A DNA stretch of 64,000 bases, taken from assembly GCF_010731635.1 (NCBI RefSeq), contig NZ_AP022583.1, positions 1,364,001-1,428,000 on the forward strand. The letters are read 5' to 3'. The position numbers and the translations under genes were made by a program. The notes beneath the pieces are model-generated. The model was not told the DNA's origin, ran no database searches, and was given only the letters and a program-made list of their open reading frames with translations. Below, piece after piece: positions 20,660-31,001 of the stretch; the first letter of the stretch is position 1, and the number at the start of each line of letters is the position of its first letter. The stretch is from Mycobacterium noviomagense (GTDB lineage Bacteria; Actinomycetota; Actinomycetes; Mycobacteriales; Mycobacteriaceae).

Positions 20660-21880
20660 CTACGGCAGGGCTGCGGATCGGCCCAACTGCTGCCCGATCG
20701 TGGCGACCATGGCGTCGACGGCAAATTTGGGTTTGACGTTGACCGCCAAGGCTTCGCGGCATTCGAGCACCGCCTCGATGCAACGCAGCAGCCGCTCAGG
20801 GGATGCGTGCGCGGCCATCGCGGCAGCCCGGTCGGCCATGTCAGGGTGGTTGGCCCGCACGCTCTCCGCGCCGGCGGCAACCATCAGCGCGTCCCGGAAG
20901 TACGTCGCCAGGTCGATCAGCGCCCGGTCCAGCGCATCTCGCGACGCTCGGGTTTGGCGTGATTTCTGGCGTCGCTCAAGGTCTCTGATCGCACCCGTCG
21001 CGCCCCGCAAGGCGGCCGCGGTGCCTTTGCCGGTGCCTCCCGCGCCCAGCGCGGTCCGCAGCTCCTCGGTCTCCGCCTCGGCGCGCCCGGCGGTCAGCTC
21101 GTAGGCCTCGGCTTCGGCGGCGGCCACCAGCTCTTCGGCGGCGGCGTAGGCCCGCGATGGCGTCGCCGCGTCGCGGGCCAGCTCCAGCGCGCGCTGCCGC
21201 CGTTGCCGCGCCTCCGGATCGGTGGCCAGTCGGCGCGCGCGCCCCACATGGCCGCCGCTGACCGACGCCGCCCAGGTGGCGGTGTCGGCGTCCAGCCCGT
21301 CGCCGTTCACCAGCACCCGCGCGATCGCCTCGGCCGACGGGGTCACCAGCGCGACGTGACGGCACCGGGAACGCAGCGTGATCGCGATGTCCTCGGGATC
21401 CACCGACGGCGCGCACAGCAGAAACACCGTCGACGGCGGCGGCTCCTCGACCACCTTCAGCAGCGCGTTGGCCGCCCCTTCGGTCAGCCGGTCGGCGTCT
21501 TCGATCAGCACGATCTGCCATCGCCCGGTGCTGGGGCGCCGCGAGGCGATCTGCACGATGGCCCGCATCTCGTCCACGCCGATCGACAGGCCTTCGGGGA
21601 TCACGCGCCGCACGTCGGCGTGGGTGCCGGCCATCGTCGTCGTGCATGCCCGGCACTGTCCGCAGCCCGGAACACCGTCGGAGGTGCACTGCAGCGCGGC
21701 CGCGAAGCACAGCGCCGCCACCGAACGCCCCGAGCCGGGCGGGCCGGTGATGAGCCAGGCGTGCGACATGGCCGCCTTGTGAGCCGAATCACCGCGCGCT
21801 GCCTCAGCGGCGGCCACCAGCTCGGCTTCCACGGCCTGCTGGCCCACCAACCGCGCAAAAACCCCGGGCATCACCGGCAA
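20660..21880 (-). CDS. holB: DNA polymerase III delta-prime subunit
   Basis: 406 aa clamp-loader subunit. P-loop GPPGSGRS is at about residue 45, followed by the zinc-binding cluster with four Cys (CTSDGVPGCGQCRAC) and the SRC-type motif RSRCRH after the LLKVVEEPP segment. The C-terminal half is helical as in clamp loaders. Start at 21880 or the second ATG at 21871. Confidence 0.93.
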   Translation of the reverse strand: MPVMPGVFARLVGQQAVEAELVAAAEAARGDSAHKAAMSHAWLITGPPGSGRSVAALCFAAALQCTSDGVPGCGQCRACTTTMAGTHADVRRVIPEGLSIGVDEMRAIVQIASRRPSTGRWQIVLIEDADRLTEGAANALLKVVEEPPPSTVFLLCAPSVDPEDIAITLRSRCRHVALVTPSAEAIARVLVNGDGLDADTATWAASVSGGHVGRARRLATDPEARQRRQRALELARDAATPSRAYAAAEELVAAAEAEAYELTAGRAEAETEELRTALGAGGTGKGTAAALRGATGAIRDLERRQKSRQTRASRDALDRALIDLATYFRDALMVAAGAESVRANHPDMADRAAAMAAHASPERLLRCIEAVLECREALAVNVKPKFAVDAMVATIGQQLGRSAALP

Positions 21881-21965
21881 CAGTACTGGTCACCGCCGAC
21901 ACCACCCGCGACGCGACGTGTTTTTCGGTTGCCGCTAAGACCCCACCGCCGGATACGGTTGGTCC

Positions 21966-23567
21966 GTGAGCACAGCATTGGCACAGCGCGGGCGGATCAG
22001 CGCGTTCATCCGCTGGCTGGCGCGTACGCCGTGGCCGCTGCTCACGCTGAGTATGCTGCAGGCCGACATCATCGGGGCGCTGCTCGTGCTCGGGTTCCTG
22101 CGCTACGGCTTGCCGCCCGAGGACCGCATCGAGCTGCAAGACCTGCCCCGCACCAATTTGCTGCTCTTCGCAATCGCACTGGTCCTGCTCGTCGGAACCG
22201 GGTTTTCGGTGAGTGTGCGACTGCTGGTCCCGGTTTTCCGCTGGCAGCGCCGCGACGGCCTGCTCGCCGAGGACGACCCTGCCGCTACCGAACTTGCCCG
22301 CCGCCGCGCGCTGCAAATGCCGTTCTACCGCGTGCTGATCAGCATGTGCTACTGGTGCGTCGGCGGTGTGGTGTTCATCGTCGCCAGCTGGCGAAAGACC
22401 AGCCACCTCGCACCGGTGGTGGGCGTCGCCGTCGCCCTGGGCGCTGCCGCCACCGCGATCATCGGCTACCTGCAGGCCGAGCGGGTGCTGCGACCGGTGG
22501 CGGTGGCCGCGCTGCGCGGCGGCCTACCGGAGAACGTGCGGGCACCCGGCGTGATCCTGCGGCAATTACTGACGTGGGCGCTGTCCACCGGGGTACCGCT
22601 GCTGGCGATCGTGCTGGCGGTGGTGGCCGACAAAGCCGCCTTCCTACATGGGCCACCCGAAAAGCTGCTCAACCCGATCCTGCTGATGGCGTTGCTCGCG
22701 TTGTTCATCGGAGCGGCCAGCACCTTGCTGGTGGCCATGTCGATCGCTGATCCGCTGCGTCAGCTGCGCTGGGCGCTCGGCGAGGTGCAGCGCGGTAACT
22801 ACAACGCGCACATGCAGATCTACGACGCCAGCGAGCTGGGCATGCTGCAGGCCGGGTTCAACGACATGGTGCGCGACCTGGCCGAACGGCAACGGCTGCG
22901 CGACCTGTTCGGCCGCTACGTCGGCGAAGACGTCGCCCGCCGCGCTTTGGAGCGCGGCACCGAGCTGGGCGGCCAGGAACGCGACGTCGCCGTGCTGTTC
23001 GTCGACATGGTCGGCTCGACGCACCTGGCCGCCACCCGCCCGCCGAGCGAAGTCGTCAACCTGCTCAACGAGTTCTTCCGGGTGGTCGTCGAAACCGTCG
23101 GCCGCCACGGCGGTTTCGTCAACAAGTTCCAGGGTGACGCGGCGCTGGCGATCTTCGGCGCCCCGATCGAGCACCCCGACGCATCCGGCGGGGCGCTGGC
23201 AGCCGCCCGCGAACTGCACGACGCGCTGCTGCCGGTGCTGGGTTCGCTGGAATTCGGCATCGGGGTGTCGGCCGGCCGGGCCATCGCCGGCCACATCGGC
23301 GCGCAGGCCCGCTTCGAATACACCGTGATTGGCGACCCGGTCAACGAGGCAGCCCGGCTCACCGAGCTGGCGAAGCTCGAGGAGGGTCACGTGCTGGCGT
23401 CGGCGATCGCCGTCAGCGGCGCCCTGGACGCCGAAGCCTTGTGCTGGGATGTCGGCGAGGTGGTCGAGTTGCGCGGACGCACCGCGCCCACCCAACTCGC
23501 CCGGCCGATGAACCTCGCTGCGCCCGAAGAGGTTTCCAGCGAGGAAACCTCGCTGCACAGCGGCTAA
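21966..23567 (+). CDS. Membrane-anchored class III adenylate cyclase with HAMP domain (Rv3645 homologue)
   Basis: 533 aa. Six membrane segments in the first 260 residues are followed by a HAMP domain (ADPLRQLRWALGEVQRGNYNAHMQ) and a class III cyclase domain. Metal-binding Asp residues are seen in VLFVDMVGST and FQGDAALAIFG, and the transition-state region in YTVIGDPVNEAARL. It makes cAMP from ATP at the cytoplasmic face. GTG start at 21966. Confidence 0.93.
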   Translation: MSTALAQRGRISAFIRWLARTPWPLLTLSMLQADIIGALLVLGFLRYGLPPEDRIELQDLPRTNLLLFAIALVLLVGTGFSVSVRLLVPVFRWQRRDGLLAEDDPAATELARRRALQMPFYRVLISMCYWCVGGVVFIVASWRKTSHLAPVVGVAVALGAAATAIIGYLQAERVLRPVAVAALRGGLPENVRAPGVILRQLLTWALSTGVPLLAIVLAVVADKAAFLHGPPEKLLNPILLMALLALFIGAASTLLVAMSIADPLRQLRWALGEVQRGNYNAHMQIYDASELGMLQAGFNDMVRDLAERQRLRDLFGRYVGEDVARRALERGTELGGQERDVAVLFVDMVGSTHLAATRPPSEVVNLLNEFFRVVVETVGRHGGFVNKFQGDAALAIFGAPIEHPDASGGALAAARELHDALLPVLGSLEFGIGVSAGRAIAGHIGAQARFEYTVIGDPVNEAARLTELAKLEEGHVLASAIAVSGALDAEALCWDVGEVVELRGRTAPTQLARPMNLAAPEEVSSEETSLHSG

Positions 23568-23590
23568 CCCGCTGAACGGACCACTGTCGG

Positions 23591-24154
23591 TCAAGCCGGC
23601 CACTGCTGCTGGGGAGGCAATGACGTGGGCCGGGCCTGCCCGTCCGAATCGAAGCCCTCGCGCAGCTGGTCGCGCAGCGCCGTAATGGTGGCATAGCTGG
23701 CTTCTGCGGTTTCCGCGGAGACGGTGCCAGACAGTTGGCTCACGATGCGGATGGCCAGCTCACGCAACTTGACATTGGTCTGCTGACAGCTTCTTCAGGA
23801 CACCGAACGCCTGCTCGGCGTTCAGATCGAAGTCCTGCATCAGCATGCCCTTGGCCTCTTCGATCACCCGCATACCCTCCAACTGCTGCTGGCGCTGGAC
23901 GAGCTGCTCGCGCAACTGCGCGATCTCCTCGCGCAACTGCCCGACGTCCTCGCTTCCGGAGCTGGAAGCCAACGCCGCCGCCACGGTGGGGTAGGCAACT
24001 CGGGCCGGCGAGTAGCCAGCAGCTCAGCAACCGCCGCCGACGGTTGGGGCGCGGTGGTCTCGTCGAGGTCACCAGTGACGTGCACGCAGACGGCGTTGCC
24101 ATGGTCCTCGGCGCTGACTTGAAACGGCACAGCTCCATCGTGGTAGCCGGGCAA
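23591..24154 (-). pseudogene. STAS-ANTAR regulator gene broken by two frameshifts
   Basis: From TTG 24154 on the minus strand the frame encodes a STAS-like start (VCVHVTGDLDETTAP). The frame then shifts near 24000 into VAAALASSSGSEDVGQLREE, a coiled coil and an ANTAR core (GMRVIEEAKGMLMQDFDLNAEQAFGVLKKLS). At about 23786 the sequence appears to lack 2 nt (TCAGCAGACC where a CAG-CAG pair is expected), and the remainder (NVKLRELAIRIVSQLSG) continues in another frame to TGA 23591. ANTAR proteins bind RNA and prevent termination. Lying 30 bp downstream of topA, it appears non-functional unless the errors are in the assembly. Confidence 0.75.
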
Positions 24155-24183
24155 AGACGCATCAACACCCGCTCAGAAGCGAG

Positions 24184-26958
24184 CTATCGCTTGGCCGCTT
24201 TCTTCGCCGGGGCCTTGCGGGTGGTCCGCTTGGCTGTCCGCTTCACCGGCCCGCGGGCCCGCCGGTCGGCGAGCAGCTCGGCGGCGCGCTCGTCGGTGAG
24301 CGACAACACGTCGTCGCCCTTGCGCAGGCTGGCGTTGGTCTCGCCGTCGGTGACATATGGCCCGAACCGACCGTCCTTGACCACCATCTGCCGGCCCGAC
24401 GCGGGGTCGGTTCCCAGTTCGCGCAGCGGCGGCGCCGAAGCGCTTTGGCGGCCACGGCGTTTGGGCTCGGCGTAGATTTTCAGCGCTTCGTCCAGCGTGA
24501 TGGTGAAAATCTGATCTTCCGTCGCCAGCGAGCGAGAGTCGTTGCCGCGCTTGAGGTATGGGCCGTAGCGGCCGTTCTGTGCGGTGATCTCCTCGCCCGT
24601 CTGTGGGTCGACACCGACCACCCTTGGCAGCGACAGCAGTTTCAGCGCGTCCTCGAGGGTCACGGTCTGCAAATCCATGCTGCGCAGCAGCGAAGCGGTC
24701 CGCGGCTTGGGACCGGTGGGTTTGCGGCCCTTTTTGGCCCCAGCACCGTCGTCGTCGGGCGGCTCGGGCAAAATCTCGGTGACGTAAGGCCCGTACCGGC
24801 CGTCCTTGGCGACGATCTCATGACCGGTCTGCGGATCCACACCCAGCACCCGGCCCTCTTGAGGAGTCGCGAACAGCTCCTCGGCCTTCTCGAGGGTCAG
24901 CTCGTCGGGGGTCAGGGTGCCGTTGAGGTTGGCCCGCTGCGGGGTGAGCTCACCGTCCTCACCGACCACCATGCGTTCCAGGTAGGCCCCGTTCTTACCC
25001 ACCCGCACGGAGATGGGACGGCCTTGCGCATCGTCGAACAACTTGATCGAGTTGACTTCTCGCGCGTCGATGCCTTCGAGGTTGACGCCGACGAGCTTCT
25101 TCAGCCCGCCGGAACGCGCTACCGATTCCGGCACACCGTGGTCGCCGCCGAAGTAGAAGTGGTTGAGCCAGGTGGTGCGCTGCTCGTTGCCGGACGCGAT
25201 CGCGTCGAGCTCGTCTTCCATGGCCGCGGTGAAGTCGTAGTCGACGAGCCGGCTGAAATGCTGTTCCAGTAGACCGGTGACGGCGAACGCGACCCACGAC
25301 GGGACCAGCGCGCTGCCCTTCTTGTGCACGTATCCGCGGTCCTGGATGGTCTTGATGATCGACGAATACGTCGACGGGCGCCCGATGCCCAGCTCTTCGA
25401 GCGCTCGCACCAGCGACGCCTCGGTGTAGCGGGGAGGCGGGTTGGTGGCGTGCTGATCCGGGGTCACCTCGGTGGCGTCGAGCCGCTGGCCTTCGGAGAG
25501 GTGCGGCAGCCGCCTCTCGGCGTCGTCGGCCTCACCGCCGGCCAGCTCGTCGACCGTTTCCACGTAGGCCTTCAAGAAGCCGGGGAAGGTAATGGTTCGC
25601 CCGCTCGCCGAGAACACCACCTGCCGATCGCCCGAGTGGCCGGTGATGCGCAGGCTCAGCGTGGTGCCCCGCGCGTCGGCCATCTGCGACGCCACCGTGC
25701 GCTGCCAGATCAGCTCGTAGAGCCGGAAGTCGTCACCGTTGAGCTCACGACGCACCGCGTCCGGTGTGGCGAACGTCTCACCGGCGGGTCGGATCGCCTC
25801 GTGCGCCTCCTGGGCGTTTTTGACCTTGCGGGTGTACTGCCGCGGTGACGGCGAGACGTACTCCTCGCCGTAGAGCTGCCGTGCCTGGGTGCGTGCGGCG
25901 TTGATCGCCGACTCCGACAGCGTGGTGGAGTCGGTACGCATATAAGTGATGTAGCCGTTCTCGTAGAGCCGCTGTGCGACGCTCATCGTCCGTTCTGCGG
26001 AGAACCGCAGCTTGCGGCCCGCCTCCTGCTGCAGCGTCGAGGTCATGAACGGCGGATACGGTTTGCGGGTGTAGGGCTTCTCCTCCACCGACGCTACGGT
26101 CAGCTGCCCGCCGCGCAACCCGTCGGCGATCGCGCCGGCGCTGGTCTGGTTCAGGACGAGCACTTCGTCGGGTTTGCGCAGCGCGCCCAGCGAGTCGAAA
26201 TCACGTCCGGTGGCAACGCGCAGGCTGTCGACGCTGGTCAGCCGGGCGGTGAAGGTAGGCGGGGCCGCCCTGGGGTCGGAGACGCTGGCGTCCAGCTCGG
26301 CGATGACGTCCCAGTATTCGGCGCTGCGGAACGCCATCCGCTCGCGTTCGCGCTGCACGATGATGCGGGTGGCCACCGACTGCACGCGACCCGCCGACAG
26401 CTTGGGCGCGACCTTCTTCCAAAGCACCGGGCTGACTTCGTAGCCGTACAGCCGGTCGAGGATGCGGCGGGTCTCCTGGGCGTCGACCAAGTCGTTGTCC
26501 AAGTCGCGCGGGTGTTCGGCGGCGGCGCGGATGGCAGGTTCGGTGATCTCGTGGAACACCATCCGTTTGACCGGTATGCGCGGCTTCAGCGTTTCCAGCA
26601 GGTGCCAGGCGATGGCTTCGCCTTCGCGGTCGCCGTCGGTGGCCAGATACAGCTCGTCGGCGTCTTTGAGCCGGGCCTTGAGCTCGTTGACGGTGCTCTT
26701 CTTGTCGGGACTGATGATGTACAGCGGTTCGAAGTCGGCATCGACGTTGACGCCCAGCCGCGCCCACGGCTCGGATTTGTACTTTGCGGGCACGTCCGCG
26801 GCGGCGCGCGGCAGGTCGCGGATATGACCCCGAGAGGACTCGACGATGTAGTCGGAGCCCAGGTAGCCGGCTAGTTTGCGCGCTTTGGTGGGCGACTCCA
26901 CGATGACGAGTCGCCGCGCGCTTCCATTTCTGCCGTTGCTACGGCCGCCATTAGCCAA
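24184..26958 (-). CDS. topA: DNA topoisomerase I
   Basis: 924 aa type IA topoisomerase. TOPRIM motif VIVESPTKA is at residue 19, DGDREGEAIAWHL follows, and the catalytic Tyr is in YITYMRTDSTTLS. The C-terminal third has four repeated topoisomerase-C domains (each with RYGPYV/L-type motif) and ends in a Lys/Arg-rich tail (KRTAKRTTRKAPAKKAAKR), as in mycobacterial TopA, with no Cys4 zinc fingers. It relaxes negative supercoils. Confidence 0.97.
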   Translation of the reverse strand: MANGGRSNGRNGSARRLVIVESPTKARKLAGYLGSDYIVESSRGHIRDLPRAAADVPAKYKSEPWARLGVNVDADFEPLYIISPDKKSTVNELKARLKDADELYLATDGDREGEAIAWHLLETLKPRIPVKRMVFHEITEPAIRAAAEHPRDLDNDLVDAQETRRILDRLYGYEVSPVLWKKVAPKLSAGRVQSVATRIIVQRERERMAFRSAEYWDVIAELDASVSDPRAAPPTFTARLTSVDSLRVATGRDFDSLGALRKPDEVLVLNQTSAGAIADGLRGGQLTVASVEEKPYTRKPYPPFMTSTLQQEAGRKLRFSAERTMSVAQRLYENGYITYMRTDSTTLSESAINAARTQARQLYGEEYVSPSPRQYTRKVKNAQEAHEAIRPAGETFATPDAVRRELNGDDFRLYELIWQRTVASQMADARGTTLSLRITGHSGDRQVVFSASGRTITFPGFLKAYVETVDELAGGEADDAERRLPHLSEGQRLDATEVTPDQHATNPPPRYTEASLVRALEELGIGRPSTYSSIIKTIQDRGYVHKKGSALVPSWVAFAVTGLLEQHFSRLVDYDFTAAMEDELDAIASGNEQRTTWLNHFYFGGDHGVPESVARSGGLKKLVGVNLEGIDAREVNSIKLFDDAQGRPISVRVGKNGAYLERMVVGEDGELTPQRANLNGTLTPDELTLEKAEELFATPQEGRVLGVDPQTGHEIVAKDGRYGPYVTEILPEPPDDDGAGAKKGRKPTGPKPRTASLLRSMDLQTVTLEDALKLLSLPRVVGVDPQTGEEITAQNGRYGPYLKRGNDSRSLATEDQIFTITLDEALKIYAEPKRRGRQSASAPPLRELGTDPASGRQMVVKDGRFGPYVTDGETNASLRKGDDVLSLTDERAAELLADRRARGPVKRTAKRTTRKAPAKKAAKR

Positions 26959-27172
26959 CTGTGCTTACGCTCCATCTGTCGTTCCTGGTCCTGCAGATCG
27001 AGCAGTCGGCCGTCGTGGGAACCTGTCCCTCAACCCTTAGGACAACTGACAATGTGGCACCCGCGGCCAGCGGACGCAAACCGACTCCCCGGCGCTGGTG
27101 CTTTGGCCTACCCGTATACCCCCTTTTGCCCGGCTCCCCCACAGGCCGCTGAGCGGCTCCCGATGCCGCTGG

Positions 27173-27751
27173 CTAAATGCGAGGCCAATGCGACAACGCC
27201 TGGGGGTCGTCAGGCGGTTCCCCGACGTTTTCCACAAGCCGCGATAGCCGCCGCCGGCCAGTGATCCGCAACGCCGGCCGGCTGCCGCGGGTTCCGATCA
27301 GTGTCGGCGCGATTCCGACCCGCATCAGCGCCGACGCGAGTGGCGAATGGGTGTCGGGCGCGTGCGGGTCCAGTCCGAGCAGGTAGCGGTCAGCCTCCGG
27401 GCTGCCGGCCGCCAGCGTCCATGCCCGCAGCTCCCGGGGTCCGGGCAACCACACCGGCGGCACGGTCTTGACTGCCCCGCGGGTCCAGTCAGCGGCGATG
27501 GCCCGCAGGCGCGGGTCGACTGCCGTCCGCACCAGCGGGGTGTCCTCGTCGGTGCGGGTGATTTCCGCCGCCAAGCCGGCTTCGTCGATCATCTCGGCCA
27601 GCGCGACCGCACGCCAGAGTTGGTCCACCACGACCGACAGCCGCGCACCGGAGCCGACCACCACGATCTGACCCGAAGCTGCCAGCACCCCGGTGAGGTC
27701 GGCGACCGCAGGGGGCACCGACTCCGCCGAGAAGAAGGACAGCTGGCTCAC
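27173..27751 (-). CDS. Conserved hypothetical protein (Rv3647c homologue)
   Basis: 192 aa, matching the length of the M. tuberculosis gene at the same position between topA and cspA. It contains an N-terminal hydrophobic beta-alpha stretch (GQIVVVGSGARLSVVVDQLWRAV) and a basic C-terminal part (ALRITGRRRLSRLVENVGEPP). No recognised domain; cytoplasmic. Confidence 0.8.
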   Translation of the reverse strand: MSQLSFFSAESVPPAVADLTGVLAASGQIVVVGSGARLSVVVDQLWRAVALAEMIDEAGLAAEITRTDEDTPLVRTAVDPRLRAIAADWTRGAVKTVPPVWLPGPRELRAWTLAAGSPEADRYLLGLDPHAPDTHSPLASALMRVGIAPTLIGTRGSRPALRITGRRRLSRLVENVGEPPDDPQALSHWPRI

Positions 27752-27852
27752 GTCACCGACAGTAAGCCGTCCGGCGACGACGAGCGCCGCAGCAGCGCAA
27801 TGCGTCGCATGCGAATTGCGGGCCAGATAAGGCCCAGCACCGCGCGGGCAGC

Positions 27853-27896
27853 GAGAAACCCCCGGCTACGTCCGGTTAGCGGACTTGGCCGGGGGT
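27853..27896 (-). terminator. Terminator of cspA
   Basis: On the minus strand, CCCCCGGC and GCCGGGGG close an outer stem with an inner GTCCG/CGGAC stem, followed by TTTCTC. It begins 17 bp after the cspA stop codon. Confidence 0.75.
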
Positions 27897-27912
27897 CTGC
27901 GAGAACTTTCCC

Positions 27913-28116
27913 TTAGATGGAGCGGACGCCGGTGGCTTGCGGCCCCTTGGGGCTTTGGCCGACCTCGAATTCGACTCGCTGATTCTCCTCAAGCGTCCGG
28001 AAGCCCGTTCCCTGGATTTCCGTGTAGTGGACGAACACGTCGGCCGAACCGTCCTCGGGGGCAATGAAGCCGAATCCCTTCTCCGCGTTGAACCACTTCA
28101 CAGTTCCCTGTGGCAT
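27913..28116 (-). CDS. cspA: Cold-shock protein A
   Basis: 67 aa CSD protein. RNA-binding motifs KGFGFI (RNP1) and VFVHY (RNP2) are present, with the usual [10 protein letters not shown] start. The 284-bp upstream region to the divergent helicase has no other gene. It has AGAAGGAAAGA ahead of the ATG. It binds single-stranded RNA and DNA as a chaperone. Confidence 0.97.
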   Translation of the reverse strand: MPQGTVKWFNAEKGFGFIAPEDGSADVFVHYTEIQGTGFRTLEENQRVEFEVGQSPKGPQATGVRSI

Positions 28117-28400
28117 TTCTTGATCTTTCCTTCTCTTCTTGGGTGCGGTACACCGTTTTTCGGTGTCCCGTGGCCTGCTGTGACCGCCATACCTCTCGGA
28201 GTCGCTCGGAACTTCACCCGACCTACACCCTCGCAGGAACCGCGGCCGCAACGTCGATCCTGCGAATGTTTGACACGTACACAGAAGCTGCGACCGCCAA
28301 CAGTCAACCATGTTCGTCGCTCCAGCGACAGCTTCTGTTGATCAATTCGCCCAACCGGGTGGTGAACAATGCTGTTGAGACGTAGTCCGAGGAGAAACAC

Positions 28401-30770
28401 GTGACGTTCGGCAGCGAACTGCTCGCCGCCGTAGTCGCCGGCGTCGAGCCGGGCGAGCACCCGCTGCGCCATGTCGCCGAGCTACCAGCTCAGAGCGGCC
28501 TACCTCACAGCTGGCCGGCATGGGCGCAGCCGGACGTGATTCGCGCGTTCAACGATCGCGGCATCAGCGTGCCGTGGGCGCACCAGTATCGCGCCGCGGA
28601 ACTGGCGCACGCGGGCCGCCACGTGGTGGTCAGCACTGGCACCGCCTCCGGCAAATCGCTGGCCTATCAGCTTCCCATCCTCAACGCGCTGTTGAGCGAC
28701 CCACGAGCTCGGGTGCTGTACCTGTCGCCGACGAAAGCGCTCGGCCACGACCAGTTGCGTGCCGCGCACGCATTGACCGGGGCGATCCAGCGATTGGATG
28801 ACGTCGCTCCTACCGCCTACGACGGCGACAGTCCCGCGGAGGTGCGCCGCTTCGCACGGGAGCGCTCACGATGGCTGTTTTCCAACCCCGACATGGTTCA
28901 CTTGTCGATATTGCGCAACCACGCCCGCTGGGCGGTGTTGCTGCGCGGGCTCCGGTTCGTGGTGGTTGACGAATGTCATTACTACCGCGGCATTTTCGGC
29001 TCCAACGTGGCGATGGTGTTGCGCCGCCTGCTGCGGTTGTGTGCCCGCTACTCCGCGCATTCCGGATCGGCGCCGACCTTTATCTTCGCCAGCGCGACGA
29101 CGGCTTCGCCCGGCGCGACGGCCGCCGAGCTCATCGGCCAACCGGTCGAGGAGATCACCGACGACGGCTCCCCTCAGGGGGCACGCACGGTGGCGCTGTG
29201 GGAACCCGCGTTGCGCCCCGATTTGACCGGTGAGAACGGCGCCCCGGTGCGCCGCTCCGCCGGCGCGGAGGCGGCGCGGCTCATGGCTGACCTGGTCGCC
29301 GAAGGGGCGCGGACGCTGACGTTCGTGCGATCGCGCCGTGGGGCGGAATTGACAGCCCTGGCCGCCCGGGCCCGGCTCGCAGACATTGCCCCGGATCTGG
29401 CTGAGAAAGTGGCGTCCTACCGGGCGGGTTATCTCGCCGAGGACCGCAGCGCGCTCGAGCAGGCGCTGGCCGCCGGCCGGTTACGCGGCATGGCCACCAC
29501 CAACGCGCTGGAGTTGGGCATCGATATCGCGGGCCTCGACGCGGTGGTGCTCGCCGGCTTCCCGGGCACCGTCGCCTCTTTCTGGCAGCAGGCCGGACGC
29601 TCCGGACGGCGTGGCCAGGGCGCGCTGATCGTGCTGGTCGCCCGCGATGATCCGCTGGATACGTACCTGGTGCACCACCCGTCGGCGCTGCTGGACAAGC
29701 CGATCGAACGGGTGGTGATCGATCCGGCCAACCCGTATATTCTCAGCTCCCAATTGCTTTGCGCAGCAACCGAACTACCGCTAGAGGAAAGCGAAGTCCG
29801 CGCGCTGGGTGCCCAAACGGTGGCCGACAAGCTCGTCGACGACGGAACGCTGCGGCACCGCTACGGCAAGTACTTCCCCGCGCCGGGACTGGACCCGCAC
29901 GCTGCGGTCGACATCCGTGGGCCGACGGACGGCCAGGTCGTCATCGTCGAGGCGGACACCGGGCGGTTGCTCGGCACCGCGGGTACCAGTCAGGCCCCGG
30001 CGTCGGTGCATCCAGGAGCGGTATATCTGCACCAGGGCGACAGTTACGTCGTCGATTCGCTCGAAGTCGAGGGCGGGATCGCCTTCGTCCACGCCGAAGA
30101 CCCGGGATATGCGACGTTCGCGCGGGAAGTCACCGACATCGCGGTCACCGGTCAGGGTGAGCGCATGACCTTCGGGCCGGTCACGCTCGGGTTGGTGCCG
30201 GTGACGGTCACCAACCAGGTCGTGGGTTACCTGCGCCGCCGGCTCAACGGGGAAGTCATCGACTTCATCGACCTCGACATGCCCGCACACACCCTGCCCA
30301 CGACCGCGGTGATGTACACGATCACCCCAGAGGCCTTGGCGCGCAACGGCATCGATGGCCCGCGTATCCCGGGCGCGTTACACGCGGCCGAGCACGCAGC
30401 GATCGGGCTGCTGCCGCTGGTGGCCAGCTGCGACCGAGGCGACATCGGCGGGCTGTCCGCCGCGGTGGGTCCCGACCCGTGGGCCGGGCTGCCCAGTGTT
30501 TTTGTCTACGACGGCTATCCGGGCGGGGCCGGGTTCGCCGAACGGGGCTTTCGCCAAGCGAGCACATGGCTCAGCGCGACCGCCGAGGCTATCGAGGCGT
30601 GTGAATGCCCTAGCGGCTGCCCGTCGTGCGTGCAGTCGCCGAAATGCGGCAGCGGCAACCAACCGCTGGACAAGCCGGGTGCGATCCGCGTGTTGCGGTT
30701 GGTGGTCGCCGCGTTGACTCGCGATGACGACCGACCCCTCGACGGTCGACTTCCACGGGCATGGCGGTAG
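28401..30770 (+). CDS. DEAD/DEAH-box helicase with DUF1998 zinc domain (Rv3649, MrfA/Hrq1 type)
   Basis: 789 aa. Walker A is in STGTASGKSLAYQLP, Walker B/DECH in VVVDECHYYRG, motif III SATTAS, and motif VI QQAGRSGRRGQG. The C-terminus has the DUF1998 four-Cys cluster (CECPSGCPSCVQSPKCG). This is the layout of MrfA and Hrq1, 3'-5' helicases linked to repair of mitomycin and crosslink damage. Start is GTG 28401. Confidence 0.9.
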   Translation: MTFGSELLAAVVAGVEPGEHPLRHVAELPAQSGLPHSWPAWAQPDVIRAFNDRGISVPWAHQYRAAELAHAGRHVVVSTGTASGKSLAYQLPILNALLSDPRARVLYLSPTKALGHDQLRAAHALTGAIQRLDDVAPTAYDGDSPAEVRRFARERSRWLFSNPDMVHLSILRNHARWAVLLRGLRFVVVDECHYYRGIFGSNVAMVLRRLLRLCARYSAHSGSAPTFIFASATTASPGATAAELIGQPVEEITDDGSPQGARTVALWEPALRPDLTGENGAPVRRSAGAEAARLMADLVAEGARTLTFVRSRRGAELTALAARARLADIAPDLAEKVASYRAGYLAEDRSALEQALAAGRLRGMATTNALELGIDIAGLDAVVLAGFPGTVASFWQQAGRSGRRGQGALIVLVARDDPLDTYLVHHPSALLDKPIERVVIDPANPYILSSQLLCAATELPLEESEVRALGAQTVADKLVDDGTLRHRYGKYFPAPGLDPHAAVDIRGPTDGQVVIVEADTGRLLGTAGTSQAPASVHPGAVYLHQGDSYVVDSLEVEGGIAFVHAEDPGYATFAREVTDIAVTGQGERMTFGPVTLGLVPVTVTNQVVGYLRRRLNGEVIDFIDLDMPAHTLPTTAVMYTITPEALARNGIDGPRIPGALHAAEHAAIGLLPLVASCDRGDIGGLSAAVGPDPWAGLPSVFVYDGYPGGAGFAERGFRQASTWLSATAEAIEACECPSGCPSCVQSPKCGSGNQPLDKPGAIRVLRLVVAALTRDDDRPLDGRLPRAWR

Positions 30771-30969
30771 CCGTGAGCAAACGCTTTCGTCACTGGTTGC
30801 GGACATGCCGAACATGCGACACGGCGGACGAACGGTCGGACAACGCGATCCGTTCCCAATCCCGACGGCTCGGGTGCAGCAGGAACCTACCCTTCCGGCA
30901 CGCTATACGCAAGTCACTGGCCGGATCCCGCACCCGGAAAGTCATTAGACTGACGTCAACGATGTGCGA

Positions 30970-30990
30970 TACCGCTGTCTACCAGCGGTA
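30970..30990. promoter_or_regulatory. Dyad TACCGCT-n7-AGCGGTA upstream of the sensor protein gene
   Basis: A perfect 7-bp inverted repeat ends 11 bp before the ATG at 31002. It could be an operator or a leader hairpin. No matching regulator is identified. Confidence 0.3.
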
Positions 30991-31001
30991 CAGTCGTCGA
31001 T

